The notes under the pieces: model-generated
Told to the model about the DNA's origin: nothing
The model's input: the letters and a program-made list of their open reading frames with translations, nothing else
Databases searched by the model: none
Origin: Antedon mediterranea
Taxonomy: Eukaryota > Echinodermata > Crinoidea > Comatulida > Antedonidae
Length of the DNA stretch: 64,000 nucleotides
Assembly: GCF_964355755.1 (NCBI RefSeq)
Contig: NC_092673.1
Location: forward strand, 27,903,001 to 27,967,000
Reading direction: 5' to 3'
Position numbers and translations under genes: made by a program
Shown: positions 1 to 15,003 of the stretch, piece by piece
Numbering within the stretch: position 1 is the first letter of the stretch
Layout of the letters: the number at the start of each line of letters is the position of its first letter

Positions 1-267
1 TGAAACTTTTGCAAATTAGTTACATCGACCATTTTAACGACATAAAACTGTTACGAATATATTTTAAATACTGTAACAATATCGAGTATGCACGACCTTT
101 GTGTTATAAATACGCTAATACATAAGCTATTGTATGCAGCAGAAGACCTACAATACGTTCTGAAAATTATTCGTGGCATGAATCTTTCGCGAATTTCATT
201 CACTCGCGAAAGTTTAATGTGCTTGAAAGTTTCTGGTTTTACTGCATTTACTGGTTCTTTTTTTCAG

Positions 268-3162
<2,895 letters not shown>

Positions 3163-4040
3163 TAGATTTTCTATCACGAAAATGAATTGAACAAAAATGC
3201 TTTATTGTTGATTTCTATGGATTCTTCAAGCTATTGTTACAATTTTTTCTATGAATACAGTGCATATTTCTCATGTTATTGTATAATATAAAACCTGTTT
3301 TCAAATGTTTAGTTAACATATTAAAATAACAATACTACAGTTAAAGTAGTAAGTGCATCAATGCATTGTAGGAGTGCATCGCTACCATAAACTATGTATT
3401 ACCATAAAAGGCTTGCCAACTAATTGTATTAAATAGGTCAACATGTAATTACTGCAGTAGAATCGTAACATTACTGCTGTAACTCAAGTAACTGCAGTAG
3501 AATCATTTTAACATGATCCCTAATTCTTTTATTTTGATGTTCTTGGTAAAACTTAATATAAACAAAAGAATATAATCTAGTCGTATAGAATAATAGGATT
3601 CAACAATATCTAAATACTGTACAACAACAATTCCAAAAAATACTTGAACAATATGTTGCATTTATGATGCTCCAGTGGCTTTCATATATTTTGATGACGC
3701 CTAATCATAAGTGAGTTGTGAGCATGTGCAGTTAATCTTAACGGTTCTACTTCTATATCTTCAAAATCTTTGACTTTGACAAATATATGACTGCAGTAAA
3801 TGTATAGTTTGTATAATCGTTATTCAAATATTAAATTTAAAAATGTTGTAAAAAAAATGTCTTGTAGGACTTAAAATGTCAATGTTCCCATTTTTGTATA
3901 TCTTAAAATTGTATTAATAAAAAAATGATAAAATTCAATATTTCCCCGAAAATTTAGTGATTTAGTATTTTTGATAAAATAATTGTGATTAAATTTTTGT
4001 ATTTGAATTTAGCTCAATAAATTTATATTTGTCAGAAAAG
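3163..4040 (+). terminator. DNMT1 3' untranslated region with candidate poly(A) signal
   Basis: This AT-rich non-coding sequence follows the stop codon directly. A canonical AATAAA lies at 4016-4021. It is followed within about 25 bases by a T/GT-rich stretch (TGTGTGCTCAGTGTTTT), the usual layout of a cleavage and polyadenylation site. Weaker variants occur earlier, for example near 3915, so a shorter 3' end is possible. The exact cleavage site is inferred. Confidence 0.5.
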
Positions 4041-5150
4041 AAATGTGTGCTCAGTGTTTTATTTTATTTTGTAATTATTGTACCAGATTATCTCTACTGT
4101 AGTCTTATTTTGTCCAGTATCATAGGCACATTCTGTATACAATATCACATGTGTATCATATGTTACACTGTATTACAGAATTGAGTATGTTACTGAGCAA
4201 ATTATAGATACGATACACAATATATATTGCATGTCTACATTATTAATTATATTAAGTGTTTATGAAAAAAAAAACCTAAAACTCGGTGAGTGAAAGTTGT
4301 ATATTTATTTTTTTATAGAAAGAAAGTCACCTTCTTTTCTAGTGAAATGTTACTTTTTAAAATCGTATATATATACGACTTAACATTGTACAGATTATGA
4401 TCTCAGTAAATAGCAAATAGTTGGTTCATGGAGGTATAAAATAGACCCTCCATGGTTGGTTTAACCAAAGATCTTATATACAAAAGATCTTTGGTTTAAC
4501 TTGTTCAAGATAGAGGGCGTAATTTGTATGAAGAGAGCGCGCGAAGCGGCATGTATTTCGCGGGAGAAGACTGTCCATTTAAATTTAAATTGTTTAACTT
4601 ACGGCATGTAACCAAGGAAGACCTATAGGGTAGTATAGCCGACATGGAGATATCGGTTGATTATCATCAATTACTTCATAATGTAGGCAATCAATGCATG
4701 GTTAATTAGATGTAGGCCTACATATTATTGAGAAGTCCTCCTTCCTCTCTTGCTTGCTGTCCCCGTGTGTTTTACTACAGAAGATTTCAACAAGGTCATT
4801 TCGGCCTTTTGTTGGACATTTTTTCCATTTACACTCTTTTGTTTGTGCAGTAATCTAACTAAATCAATAATTTCTTTTGTTTATTAAAGGTGTGTAGAAC
4901 TTTATTTATATTAAAACCACAGGAGGTAGGATCAGTGAACTTAGTAAATTGATTTTTTAATTGAATTTAAAGACTGTACTTTCTGCTTGATATTTTTATA
5001 GGTATTTATGAGATCAGATAATAATTGAATGAAATCAACAAAACTGTAGGCCTACTGATTTCATAATTGAACATTATTACTAAGAATGAGAGTTAAACAC
5101 TAGTAAAGTAAACATTAAATTCAATCTCTCATCCCATCCATCTTCAAGAC
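4041..5150. other. Non-coding intergenic stretch
   Basis: I see no gene. The only clear structure is a small hairpin: AACCAAAGATCTT at 4463-4475 is matched by its reverse complement at 4484-4496. The rest is AT-rich sequence without recognisable exons. Confidence 0.5.
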
Positions 5151-5154
5151 TATC

Positions 5155-5395
5155 AACAATCGATTTATATAGCGCCATTCCATGTCCAGCAATACTGAAA
5201 GTCTGGTCTCCCCAACTATGTTTGCTCCTCGGAATGTCCAGTAAAAACCTGATGACTAGATGTTAGTTCTCGCTTTCGCTCCTTGATTGTCAATAATTCT
5301 GAGAGGTATTTGGGAGTGCAACTATTTAGGCATCGGAACACCAGTAGCAGGATCTTAAATTGAACACGCGACTCCATGTGTAGCCATTTAAACTC
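5155..5395 (-). mobile_element. Decayed non-LTR retrotransposon (LINE), 3' end of reverse transcriptase ORF
   Basis: Read on the minus strand from about 5395, the sequence translates as FKWLHMESRVQFKILL, then VFRCLNSCTPKYLSELL. That is the characteristic late region of jockey/CR1-like reverse transcriptase ORFs (the LHWLPV...FKI...CLN..APKYLSEL signature). It then loses frame and hits stops before a GGCGCTATATAAATCGATTG tail at 5155-5180. The same tail occurs at 52310-52350, so both are 5'-truncated members of one family. It cannot be active. Confidence 0.75.
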
Positions 5396-5985
5396 TTAAC
5401 AATGGTGTAACATGTATATATTCGTGGTGTTATTTTACAGGATCAGAACAATCAGACTGGAGCTACCAAATCGACCTGATGATCTTAGCAAGCTTTTTTC
5501 TGCTGTGATGTCAATGTGGTAGGATGAAAAAAATGTCTGTTGGAAGACTGGGTTTTGCTAGCAAGACTTCAATGGCAGCTTGGTGACTGTGTACATAACC
5601 CGAGCAAGCCATTGTTTTTAGCTTTTGTGTGATGTCAATGTGACAGGTGAGCCTATGTTTCATGCTCAGTGGTTTCTGCAAGTTTAATTTATTTAACATA
5701 ATATATATATTACACTGTACATACAATAACAGAATGAATGTGTACATAAGATAAGGAATTAACCATTTTATATGTACCTACAAAAGTTTAAACTTACAAT
5801 AGTACTTCCTCATTGCCTATGATATAAGAATAATTAAGATAATTATATTTTGTTGTTAAACATAAATTTTATTGTATATTATTCATCATCAGTTATTTGC
5901 TGTTTCATTGACATTTATTGCTTTTGTGTTTTAAAAAGTAATTATTTTTTCTTTCTTTTAAACGCCCTCCATTTCTTCTGTATTT

Positions 5986-6185
5986 AACTAAAATTGGTAG
6001 CAAAATTTATCTCCCATTGCTCTGCTTTGTTTAGGTGGTCCTTGAATGCATTAATGTTTTCTGCTTGTACTGTAGTGTGGTATAGATTGTTCCATGTGTT
6101 GATGATTCTACTTGAAAAGGAGTGGCTTCTGATTTTATATAATGTTCTGTATTTATTGTATGTTATTTGCTTTGGACTAAAATAT
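5986..6185 (-). mobile_element. Decayed LINE, C-terminal end of reverse transcriptase ORF
   Basis: Minus-strand translation gives RSHSFSSRIINTWNNL followed by AENINAFKDHLNKAEQW. This matches the C-terminal signature of CR1/jockey-type non-LTR elements (HSFSQRVIxxWNxLP...VNxFKxxLDKxW). Only the last 65 or so codons are visible; the rest of the element is absent or unrecognisable. It lies back to back with a different LINE tail on the opposite strand starting at about 6225. Confidence 0.75.
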
Positions 6186-6224
6186 CAAATCAAAATATGA
6201 TTTCATGAACGTATTAAACCATAT

Positions 6225-6413
6225 GCCCACTACGCAGAGGTGTTCGTTCTGAAACGGATCTTCTTATGTTAACACCACAAAGAACCAACCTAAAATCTGT
6301 GACTACAGACTTCTTTGCTAAGTCAGGCACCAGAGATCTGGAACAAACTTCCTTGTTCCATCAGTTACACGCCGTCCCCTTTTCAATTCTTGAAAAATCA
6401 CCTATTTCAATAG
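6225..6413 (+). mobile_element. Frameshifted LINE reverse transcriptase C-terminus
   Basis: On the plus strand one frame reads RRGVRSETDLLMLTPQ and RTNLKSVTTDFFAKSG. A shifted frame then continues from about 6324 with QAPEIWNKLPCSISY and SPFQFLKNHLF, followed by TAG at 6411. The order (LL..P..NLK..G...F, then APEIWNxLP, then FKxxL) is the usual end of RTE/Rex/jockey-like reverse transcriptase ORFs. The frame change near 6322 shows it is dead. A short CATT repeat follows at about 6478. Confidence 0.65.
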
Positions 6414-6479
6414 TTATTCTTTTCATGTTGTGCTGTGAAACTCCGGTAAAGGGCACTTTATAATTTTTTTATAATCCAT

Positions 6480-7280
6480 TCATTCATTCATAATGGTATA
6501 TTTATTAAAATCATCTTCACAGAAAAACTGAATTGTGACAATTTTTTACATTAATAAAAGGTACTTAAAATATTTAAAATGTTTTAAAAAGATAGCATAA
6601 AATAACATCAAAAATTGAGAACCACACAATACATCATATAAAAACATTAAAATAAACGAGCGCATCATCGAACTAGTAAAAATTTAAATGACTGGCCAAG
6701 TGAATTGAAAACATTTCTTAATTTAATGAGTGGTTCATTCTGATATGACAGTATTTTACCATTCGGATATAAAACCTATTTTAACAGACTGACACAATGG
6801 CCTTGTTAACAATTATTTAAAATATACAGGTCAACTGATTTAATTTTGTCTGTGAACAATTCCCATTATGAATCGCTTCCATTTGTTGAGAATTTCTATA
6901 GTTACACCCTACTGTGTCCATAAAGTAATCCATAAAGAAAGAAACGTTTTCCTAACTTTTGACCCCTGACATAAAGCACTTGACAACACCAAATAGACAG
7001 TAATTTTCTTTTATACACGGTTAATTCCATAATTTGAAGACTAATTCTATCAAGCGTCATGTCAATGTCATGTTTAAGAGGTGGTCACTGCAAAATATAG
7101 TTTATATACCTCAACAAAAACTCGCTAAAATAATTGTATGAGCATGTTTTTAAAACAAAAAAGAATAAAAATATTTTATATTATAGTGCTGTAATTGTTT
7201 AAACCAATGGGTGTAATGAGTTAAATTGATTAAATAATAATACAATAATAATTTTATTGAATAATCCACAATTTCTAATA
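6480..7280. other. AT-rich non-coding sequence
   Basis: I see no exon, RNA gene or clear repeat structure here apart from short A/T runs. Confidence 0.4.
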
Positions 7281-7282
7281 GA

Positions 7283-7605
7283 CCTTAAAAGATGTATTGT
7301 TCCCCTGAAAAAATTTATGTTTTTTCTTGAATATGCCATTTTTATGTCCCATAATATTTATTCACTCGAATAATTAATTGATCAAAAAAAAAAATACTTT
7401 CCTGAAAAAACCTCTAATTTTAAACAAAAAATTGTCAAATTGACTAGAAGTCAATGGGTTTTTAATTGAATTTAACTGTTTATTTGTCTTTTTATAAATA
7501 AAAACATTATTTTAGTTTTTATTAAAACTGTGAAATGGCCTATTTAAAGTTTTTTTTTTCTTAATCTTCATTTTTCATGTTTGTGGGGACAATACACCCA
7601 GTTTA
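7283..7605. repeat. Short inverted-repeat (MITE-like) element, family 1
   Basis: The left end reads TTAAAAGATGTATTGTTCCCC and the right end GTGGGGACAATACA, so the termini are imperfect inverted repeats about 320 bp apart. The interior is AT-rich and includes AAATGGCCTATTTAAAG, which recurs in the copy at 19163. There is no coding capacity. Confidence 0.5.
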
Positions 7606-8354
7606 ATTGATCAGGTGATGGAATTCATTTCCTTTACAAAATGATGGAATTTCCAAGTTATTGTTCGTAAAGCACCTGTTTTTATGTTGTTGTGTAATTT
7701 TAGTGTAGACAGTTTGGAAACTTTATTTCACATTGTAGTGGGTAAAAGTACAGTATATACAGTATCCATTATCTGTTGAGTTCCGCTAGATTGCTACGGC
7801 ATTGTAGCATATCGGGTGGAGTCAATTTTGTAATAATAGCTCATTGTGGCTGTCAATGGTGACTTAATTCTCTTTTGAAATACTTAACACGACTTCTCAT
7901 GGTCTCTTCGATCATTAACTGATTGATCAGATAATTATTCTATGGGCAGGTAGGCTTACGTAGACAATCCTTATACAGTAGTAAACTACTACCTACTGGG
8001 TAGATACTAAGTGTTTGCGCCAAGGCCGCCATGGTGGGACCTGGGGCAAGGCAAATTTTGTTAAATGACACCCCTAGATGGCCGGAAATGGTAAATATCT
8101 ACAAAAAAAAGTAAAAAATATGCTGACTGCTTGTTAATTTTGCACTGCAGTCTGTCAATTTACATATAGGCTCTTTAACCTTGGACTTCTATAATGTTAA
8201 TGGTTATTATGATGAAATGGAATGTTAATTTAGTGGCAGAAAAAAATTTAGTATGAAATTAGGGGTGCTGTTGCCCGGGCAACTGAGGCAACACCCCTGA
8301 CCTGTTAAATTAAATGGCAGCGTGAAATTAATAGTTGAACGCCATTTAACCGTT

Positions 8355-8676
8355 TATCATGAAAAATAAAGATTAATCAAATCAGAATTTAAATAGGTTA
8401 TTTTGTAGTTTTAATAAAGTTAATTTCTTCCGTAAAAAAAAAATTATGTTTTCTCATATAAAATTACAAAATAAATGGTCAAATTCAATCAAAAACCCAT
8501 TGGCTGGCAGCTAATTTGGCTATATGTTGCTTTAAATTGCAGTTTTTTTCAGGTAAATACATTTTTTATCGATTCAATTTTTGTTCAAAGTGGTTAACTA
8601 TTGTGTGACATTAAAATGGCATATTTGACAAAAAAATGTGAAAAAAAAATTTTCTAAGGACAATACATCTTTAACG
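8355..8676. repeat. MITE-like element, family 1, left end diverged
   Basis: The right end AAGGACAATACATCTTTAA at about 8656-8674 matches the family terminus. The interior shares the Phe/Lys-less AT-rich core seen near 7500 and 21850, in inverted order. I cannot find an intact left terminus. Confidence 0.4.
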
Positions 8677-8679
8677 CTG

Positions 8680-9915
8680 CACCACAAATTTAAACGGTTA
8701 TTTGGGAGCACAAATTTAGCAGAAATGTGATCAGTCTTAAATTATAATTTTTAAATAAACTGTTTATTTCCCGGCCGGGGTTTATTTGGCAAACAGAAAC
8801 AGACCACAGGCACTAACAATAAAAGGACCAATCGTGCACTTCTTCTAAAATGTACCACTGGAATGCAAGGGTGCATAGTATTCCCACAATACCATTTGTA
8901 CATTAAGTGGCATTACCTTCAGGTAAACAATGAGGCTACTTCAAGTGCACATGATTATACTATACTTTTCCTTTTGTGTGGAAGAAGTCAGTGGTTGTTT
9001 ATAGGCTCTGAATGAAATAAAAGAACACAATGATGTAGTGGCTTTCAAATTGATAGAATAGGCAGATGAATTGAAAGGGTTGCTCTTGGTGGATAAAATT
9101 CTACTGTTATAAAATACAATGGAAACTTTTGCAACAACATCATAAAGCAGCGTTGTGAAATATACGCCCTTTTTAAAGTAGAACTTCACGTTATTGTATA
9201 ACTGTATATATGTTTTTCAATGACTTAAAATAACTAACTGATTGATTGCAATTTTGATTCATATACTTTTTCTTAAGAAAATGCCTCAAATTGACAACAA
9301 CTTTGATGTCATTTTCTTTGAAAAGGTCCTTTTATGCGGCACCACAAAAATTGAAAAGACAAAACAATCTGTTTTGGCTTTTTAGTTGGAGAAAGAGCAG
9401 TTAATCCAGTTCAGGCCTACGCCTATTGCTTGCTCCTGGCAAGACTGTCATGACACCAAAACATTCTCACCGTTTGGAATCACAAATTTATTGAATGTTT
9501 GTTTTAATAATACAGCTTCTTTTATATTGAAACTATGGTTTTTGTTCAAAATTGACTGACTTTTTACCATTCCCTAGAAATTGGCTTTGTGGTTGTTATT
9601 GTTGCTATTATTGGTTGTTTTCATTGTCAAAATTGGATGTTTGGCGCACCTTTTGGTTTTAAATGGTGCATGTCAATATATTAGTAGGCCTATACTTGAA
9701 ATCAACGCCATTGTTTGGTTTGAAAGAGGAAATAGCGTGTTTTCCTTTAATTATTAATGTTGGTAGTTCAGAGAGCCTTGGCATTTATAATAAAATAATT
9801 TGACTTCACTTAAAAAAGAAAGAAAGAAAGTTTGATAAATCTGACCCTTGTACCATATACAGGGAAAACATTTTGTACAACATTTCATTCATACCCTACG
9901 AAATACAAAGGAAGA
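8680..9915. other. Non-coding sequence
   Basis: I find no recognisable gene. The 82-codon minus-strand reading frame at 8941-9189 has no family resemblance and no supporting context. Confidence 0.4.
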
Positions 9916-9917
9916 AA

Positions 9918-10022
9918 AGCTCTGTCTATCAAACTTTATGTGACATTATGATGTCATATCACTACCCTATTTGAGCATATCATTACCATATTTGGGCAAA
10001 TTACACTTTTTTGTCAAACTAT
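9918..10022. repeat. Dispersed short inverted-repeat element, family 2 (copy 1)
   Basis: It begins AGCTCTGTCTATCAAAC and ends TTTTTTGTCAAACT. Inside is a conserved block CACTACC..ATTTG, the reverse of the ATATGGTAGTGATGTG block in the other two copies. It is about 105 bp and non-coding. Confidence 0.5.
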
Positions 10023-10833
10023 CTTCTATAACCCAAATTTTCTTTTTTGTTAGCAGGAAAGCATCGTGAAATAATCCCTTTTTAAAAAAAGTTAAATGCT
10101 TCAGGACTTTTTCTATTTTTTTTTATAAATAATTACCCGGTTGTGTTTAGTCACTTTTTTATGTTTCAATTTGAACATATGTTTCAAACTGATTTGGTCG
10201 TCTAGTGTTTTAAGACTGTTAAAACTTGTTATTTTGTTTTTTGTTTTTATCTGTGTCTATTTTATAGATTCTATATTTTTTGTCCATTCATAAGCCAAAA
10301 TCAGCTGGTGTTGTAAATAAAAGTTATTTAGGTTTAAACAAATACTTAGTTTAAATCAAGGGGTCCTAGCATAAATATAAGATAAATAAAAGCACAATAA
10401 AACAAAATTTGAAAGGCCCTTAACAACATGACTACAGTTTTGTACAGTATTAGCAGTTGTAATTACAACTTCCTGGTATTAGCCAGTTTTAGAATTGGTT
10501 CATATATCATCAACAATTCTTTTATTGTAACCAGTTACACAGTTGGAATCCTTGATAAATATCCTTCTGTTCTTGAAATCCTCTGTCAATGACAAATATC
10601 TTGCATGAAAACCAAATTGAATTGATTCGTGATTTACACCTATTAAATAGATCAATCAAAATACAGTAGTGCCCACTCTTTTTGCCAAAAAATGCACCAA
10701 AAAAAAATGCAATCCCAATGCAGAGAACATTCACTCTATTTAAAGGGACTGTATGAGTCCTGGATGTATCCCCTTGATAATCGTCTATTGTACTGTATTA
10801 GCATTAGCAGGTTCTTGAAAAGTTCATTTTGTT

Positions 10834-10966
10834 AAGCTCTGTCTACACTATCAAACTAGTTTGAAAAAAACAAATGTGATGTGCCCAAATATGGTAGTGA
10901 TACGCTTAAATATGGTAGTGATGTGACATCATCATGTCCATGGGCACATCACATACAGTTTGACAG
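10834..10966. repeat. Dispersed short inverted-repeat element, family 2 (copy 2)
   Basis: It starts AAGCTCTGTCTACACTATC, followed by AAACTAGTTTGA. It contains two tandem AATATGGTAGTGAT blocks and ends with GGGCACATCACATACAGTTTG, the inverted counterpart of the start. The same sequence recurs at 14231. Confidence 0.6.
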
Positions 10967-11317
10967 TCCTTTTCCTTGATTTATATTTATAATATTAAAA
11001 AATAAATAAATATATAAATATTAAAACTAAAAAACATTACTAATGTACAATTTGAAGTACCTTGTGCTTGTTATAGTATAAACATTGTTTTTGGCTTTTT
11101 TTAAACATTTTGTCAGATCTTTCTCATTGTTTTTACAGTTTTTTAGTAGTGTTTTTACAAAACATACTAAGACAAATTTATATTTTGGGTTGTAAAAGAA
11201 AATATGTATTTCACTATACTATCTATGTAGGGAGGTAGACATGCAACATCATTACTTAACTGACTTAAACACAAACAAACAGTGTTAGAAGTAGGTGTGT
11301 TTCAAATATTACAAAGA

Positions 11318-12499
11318 CTAGATGGTACGCGAGCGAAGCGAGCGTACCATCTAGGTCGTGCCCACAGATGGTTCCCGAATACACAGTAATTTCAGCAAAA
11401 CAAAACTGGCGATTTCAAATGTACGTACCGCAGGACTACAATACATTGTCGTTTACAGAAACGAATAAATAGACACAATGATTTATGTAGTCAACTAAAA
11501 TTAGCACCCTGGGAATTACTTCCGAAGGAGAAACTTATCACAAAATGAGTCCAAATTTTTGATTTGGACTCATGTAAAGAAACCAAATTTGTGTTTTGTA
11601 TGTAACATTAGGGTTGAGGGATGGGAAAGCGGATAGGTACAAAGACAAACAATTTTTAAATATATTCTTTATCCACTCAGTAACGAAATATTTTGTTCAT
11701 GTTTTATAGGCCTATAAATAATATACCTCTAAATACAGTAAAACATTTGCGATTTAATACTTTGTTAAAACTGTCACTGTCATAATCGATTGAAATATTA
11801 AAGTACATGTCACGATACACCACTACGACGTTTATATTATTGGTAATTATTAATTAATACAAACGTTGAGAAGGAACTGTCAGTATAAAGTTTATTTTGT
11901 ATATAATAATGTGTTTACAGTATATATCTAACAGTAAAGCCTAACAACAATCTCAGTAATAAAGTTTATTTGTATATATTTTTATATTACATCTAACAGT
12001 ACGAACATTCACAGTAAGAAATGTTCGATTCAAATGAGGACCAAAAATAGTTAATAGGTATTTACAGTATTGTCAAAGTATTGCAAGTTTATTCTCAAAG
12101 GGCCCATATATTTACCTACCGTATGTGTTAAACCAAAGGCTCATAAATTTACCTACTTGTGTTAAACCAAACTCTGGCAGACTGAGAGATTGGGATGTTC
12201 CATTCATCGCAAATCAATACATTTGTATAATCGTATATTAAATCTATCAAATTAGTATTTTTTAAAGAAAATCGGCCTGTCTTCAACATTAAGATACTGT
12301 ACTCTAGCTGTTCAACCGGCTGTTCGTTTTAATCGTCAATAACTAATTATCTAACTTAATTTAATTAGTAAACAGGGTTACATCAGGTGGTTAAAATCAG
12401 TACCGAAAGTACGAACCAACTTTATATACCATCGAGTAAAAATTCTAGAAGTAAGGCGCGATTTACCAAATTTTGCCCTTACGTAAATTTATATATAGA
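11318..12499 (-). mobile_element. Helitron-like non-autonomous element, copy A
   Basis: Copy A is about 1.18 kb. Read on the minus strand it starts A|TCTATATATAAATTTACG and ends with a GC-rich palindrome, GGTACGC...GCGTACCATCTAG, followed by T. A|TC...hairpin...CTAG|T is the hallmark of Helitron-type rolling-circle elements. It is about 90 percent alike by eye to copy B (12900-14183) and in the same orientation. Shared internal landmarks are TAGGCCTATAAATAATATACC and CACCCTGGGAATTACTTCC. No Rep/helicase ORF is visible, so it is non-autonomous. Classification rests on the ends only. Confidence 0.55.
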
Positions 12500-12899
12500 T
12501 TACAATATCCATCATTTGTCAACATGAAATAAAATTTGTTGACTAATGAAGGATATCGTACCAACTCTTTGTAACATTTGAAACACGTACGCATAATTGT
12601 TTGTTGGTATTTTATTGGCATCACCATAATAGTAGTACAGGGATTTTTTCAAAATTGGCCAAAATATTGACTTTTGCAATAATATTACCATATATGCACA
12701 TATATTGCATTATCACCATCTTATAGAGTCATAGTAACCAGTTATTTAAACAAATAAATGGGTCATTTTTTGAAAATTTCCCTGTACAATACGAACCTCA
12801 AATGTGTTGACATATTAAAAATATATCAATTTTGTGAAATATCAAAGATACTACCATAACACAATTAAATCTTATGTCTATAAAACATATTAATAACAA

Positions 12900-14183
12900 C
12901 TAAATGGCACGCTCGCTTCGCTCGCGTACCATCTAGGTCATGCTCACAGATGGTTCTCGAATACACAGTATTTTCCAGCGAGAAAAAAATGGAGATTTCA
13001 AATGTACGTACTGCAGGACTATAATACATTGTCGTTTACAGAAACGAATAAATATACACGATGATTTATGTAGTCAGCTAAAATTAGCACCCTGGGAATT
13101 ACTTCCGAGAGAGAAACAAAATGAGTAAATTTTTTTTATTTGGACTCATTTAAACAAACCCAATTTGTGTTTTGTATGTAACATTAAGGGTTGAGGGAGG
13201 GGGAAGAAGATAGGTACAAAGAGGAAACATTTTAAAATATATTTTTATCCACTAAGTAACGAAATATTGTTTTTAATGTTTTATAGGCCTATAAATAATA
13301 TACCACTAAATACAGTAAAACATTTACGATTTAATACTTTGTTAAAACTCTCACTGTCATAGTCGATTGAAATAGTAAAGTACATGTAACGATACACCAC
13401 TACGTACGTTTATATATTTTTAAATTATTAATTAATACAAACGTTGAGAAGCAACTGTCAGTAATAACGTTTATTTATTTGTATATTATATGTTTATAAT
13501 CTAACAGTAGGGCCTACCCACACTCACAGTAATAAAGTTTATTTGTTTATATTATATCTAACAGTACCAACACTCACAGTAAGAAATTTGCGATTCAAAT
13601 TGCGATCAAAAGTGGTTAATACCTTAACAGTATTGTACAGCATTGCAATACTATTTATGTTTATTCTCCAAGGGGGCCCATAAATCTAAATCTATACCTC
13701 TATGGTTAAACCAAATAATTTGGAATGTTCCATTCATCGCAAATCAATACATTTGTATAAACGTATATTAAATCTATCAAAATATTATCTTTTAAAGAAA
13801 ATCGGCCTGTCTTCAACATTAAGATGCGGTACTCGAGCTGTTCAACCGGTTTTCAGCCATTAAAAACAATTATCGTAGGAGGAGATAGGAAAATGCGAAG
13901 CATCCTCGTATTATTGTCTGCGGGTATTTTTCAAGACGGACATCCATTAGACAGTGTATACCACGATCGAAAAACACCCCTATTTGGGGCAAATCGTTGA
14001 ACCTAAATTCGTTTTAATTGTCAATAACTAATTATCTAACTTAATTTAATTAGTAAACAGGGTTACATCAGGTGGTTAAAATCAGTACCTAGATTCTAAC
14101 CAACTTTATATACCATCGAGTAAAAATTCTAGAAATAAACCGCGATTTATCGAATTTTGCCCTTACGTAAATTTATATATAGA
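12900..14183 (-). mobile_element. Helitron-like non-autonomous element, copy B
   Basis: This is a second direct copy, with the TC end at 14183 (flanking base A on the minus strand). The hairpin end at 12900 reads CCATTTAG|T instead of CTAG. It carries a stretch absent from copy A, about 13850-14010 (AAACACCCCTATTTGGGGC and neighbours), that copy C shares. The loop of the terminal palindrome is inverted relative to copy A. It is non-coding; the short reading frame at 12940-13128 lies wholly within the repeat. Confidence 0.55.
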
Positions 14184-14230
14184 TAATAATTGTTCAATAT
14201 ATCAACTTTTGTAATCAACATGAACTACAC

Positions 14231-14330
14231 TAAGCTCTGTCTACACTATCAAACTAGTTTGACAAAAAAATGTGTGATGTACCATATATGGTAGTGATAT
14301 ACCCAAATATGGTAGTGATGTGATATCATG
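14231..14330. repeat. Dispersed short inverted-repeat element, family 2 (copy 3)
   Basis: It shares the start AAGCTCTGTCTACACTATC and the paired ATATGGTAGTGAT blocks with the copy at 10834. It sits 47 bp from the end of Helitron-like copy B and just upstream of the broken DNMT1 copy. Confidence 0.6.
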
Positions 14331-14576
14331 TATACAACTGATTTCTTTTAACTTTTAGTTGATACAAGCAAGGCAGCAAAAACCTGGAGTATTATGTGAC
14401 ATCATTAATGTATGGAATCTGCTCATGAATTGGTGTCCCGGTTCATATTCATATTTTTTTATCATTAAGAAATCTTTTCACATACATACATATTTTATTA
14501 TTTGTACAGAATTGCTATTGGATTCAAGGTTTTTTCATTTAAAACTGTTAAAAAAACCATGTTTTTTTTCTTTAAG

Positions 14577-15003
14577 ATGTTAAACAACAACAACAACAAT
14601 AGTAAATCGTCAACAGGCAGTTTAAAACACTCATTCTGTGGTGCCTACCTCACACCGGTTACCGACACAACCACACTGGGCTGGCCTTTATGGTGGCCTT
14701 GAATGGGATGGGTTCTTCAGTACAACTTTTACTAACCCAGAACCTATGAGAAAACAGGTATTATTATTATTATTATTTTTCAACATCACAATCAAACGTC
14801 TTCATATGTGATGGTTTTGTGTCTATATTTCTATAAAGGAAATACTTAAAATCTCAATATAATAAAACTGTTTTTAATTTTGAAGGGTCGTGTACTGCAC
14901 CCAAAGCAGCACCGTGTGGTCAGTGTGAGAGAGTGTGCCAGATCACAAGGTTTTCCAGACACCTACAGATTCTATGGAACTATACTTGATAAAACACAGA
15001 CAG
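14577..15003 (+). pseudogene. Broken duplicate of two DNMT1 exons with intron
   Basis: Two blocks match the DNMT1 gene at 1918-2164 and 2753-2869. Block one (14577-14757) keeps AAATCGTCAACAGGC, then lacks about 75 bp (the RGVCQCMEA.. to CDSVYR part). It resumes with the ACACTCATTCTGTGGTGCC..CACACCGG region and carries frame-breaking changes. Block two (14886-15003) is nearly identical to the motif IX exon but has one extra A in GATAAAACACAGACAG, giving 118 bp instead of 117. The intron between (128 bp) and its GT/AG ends are kept, so this is a DNA-level duplication, not a processed copy. No copy of the last exon follows. It cannot encode a working enzyme. Confidence 0.9.

Noticed and set aside
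88-267. Upstream part of the reading frame that runs into the first DNMT1 exon
   Set aside because: It is intron. The AG acceptor at 266-267 and the loss of DNMT1 similarity before NSLIS mark the exon start at 268.
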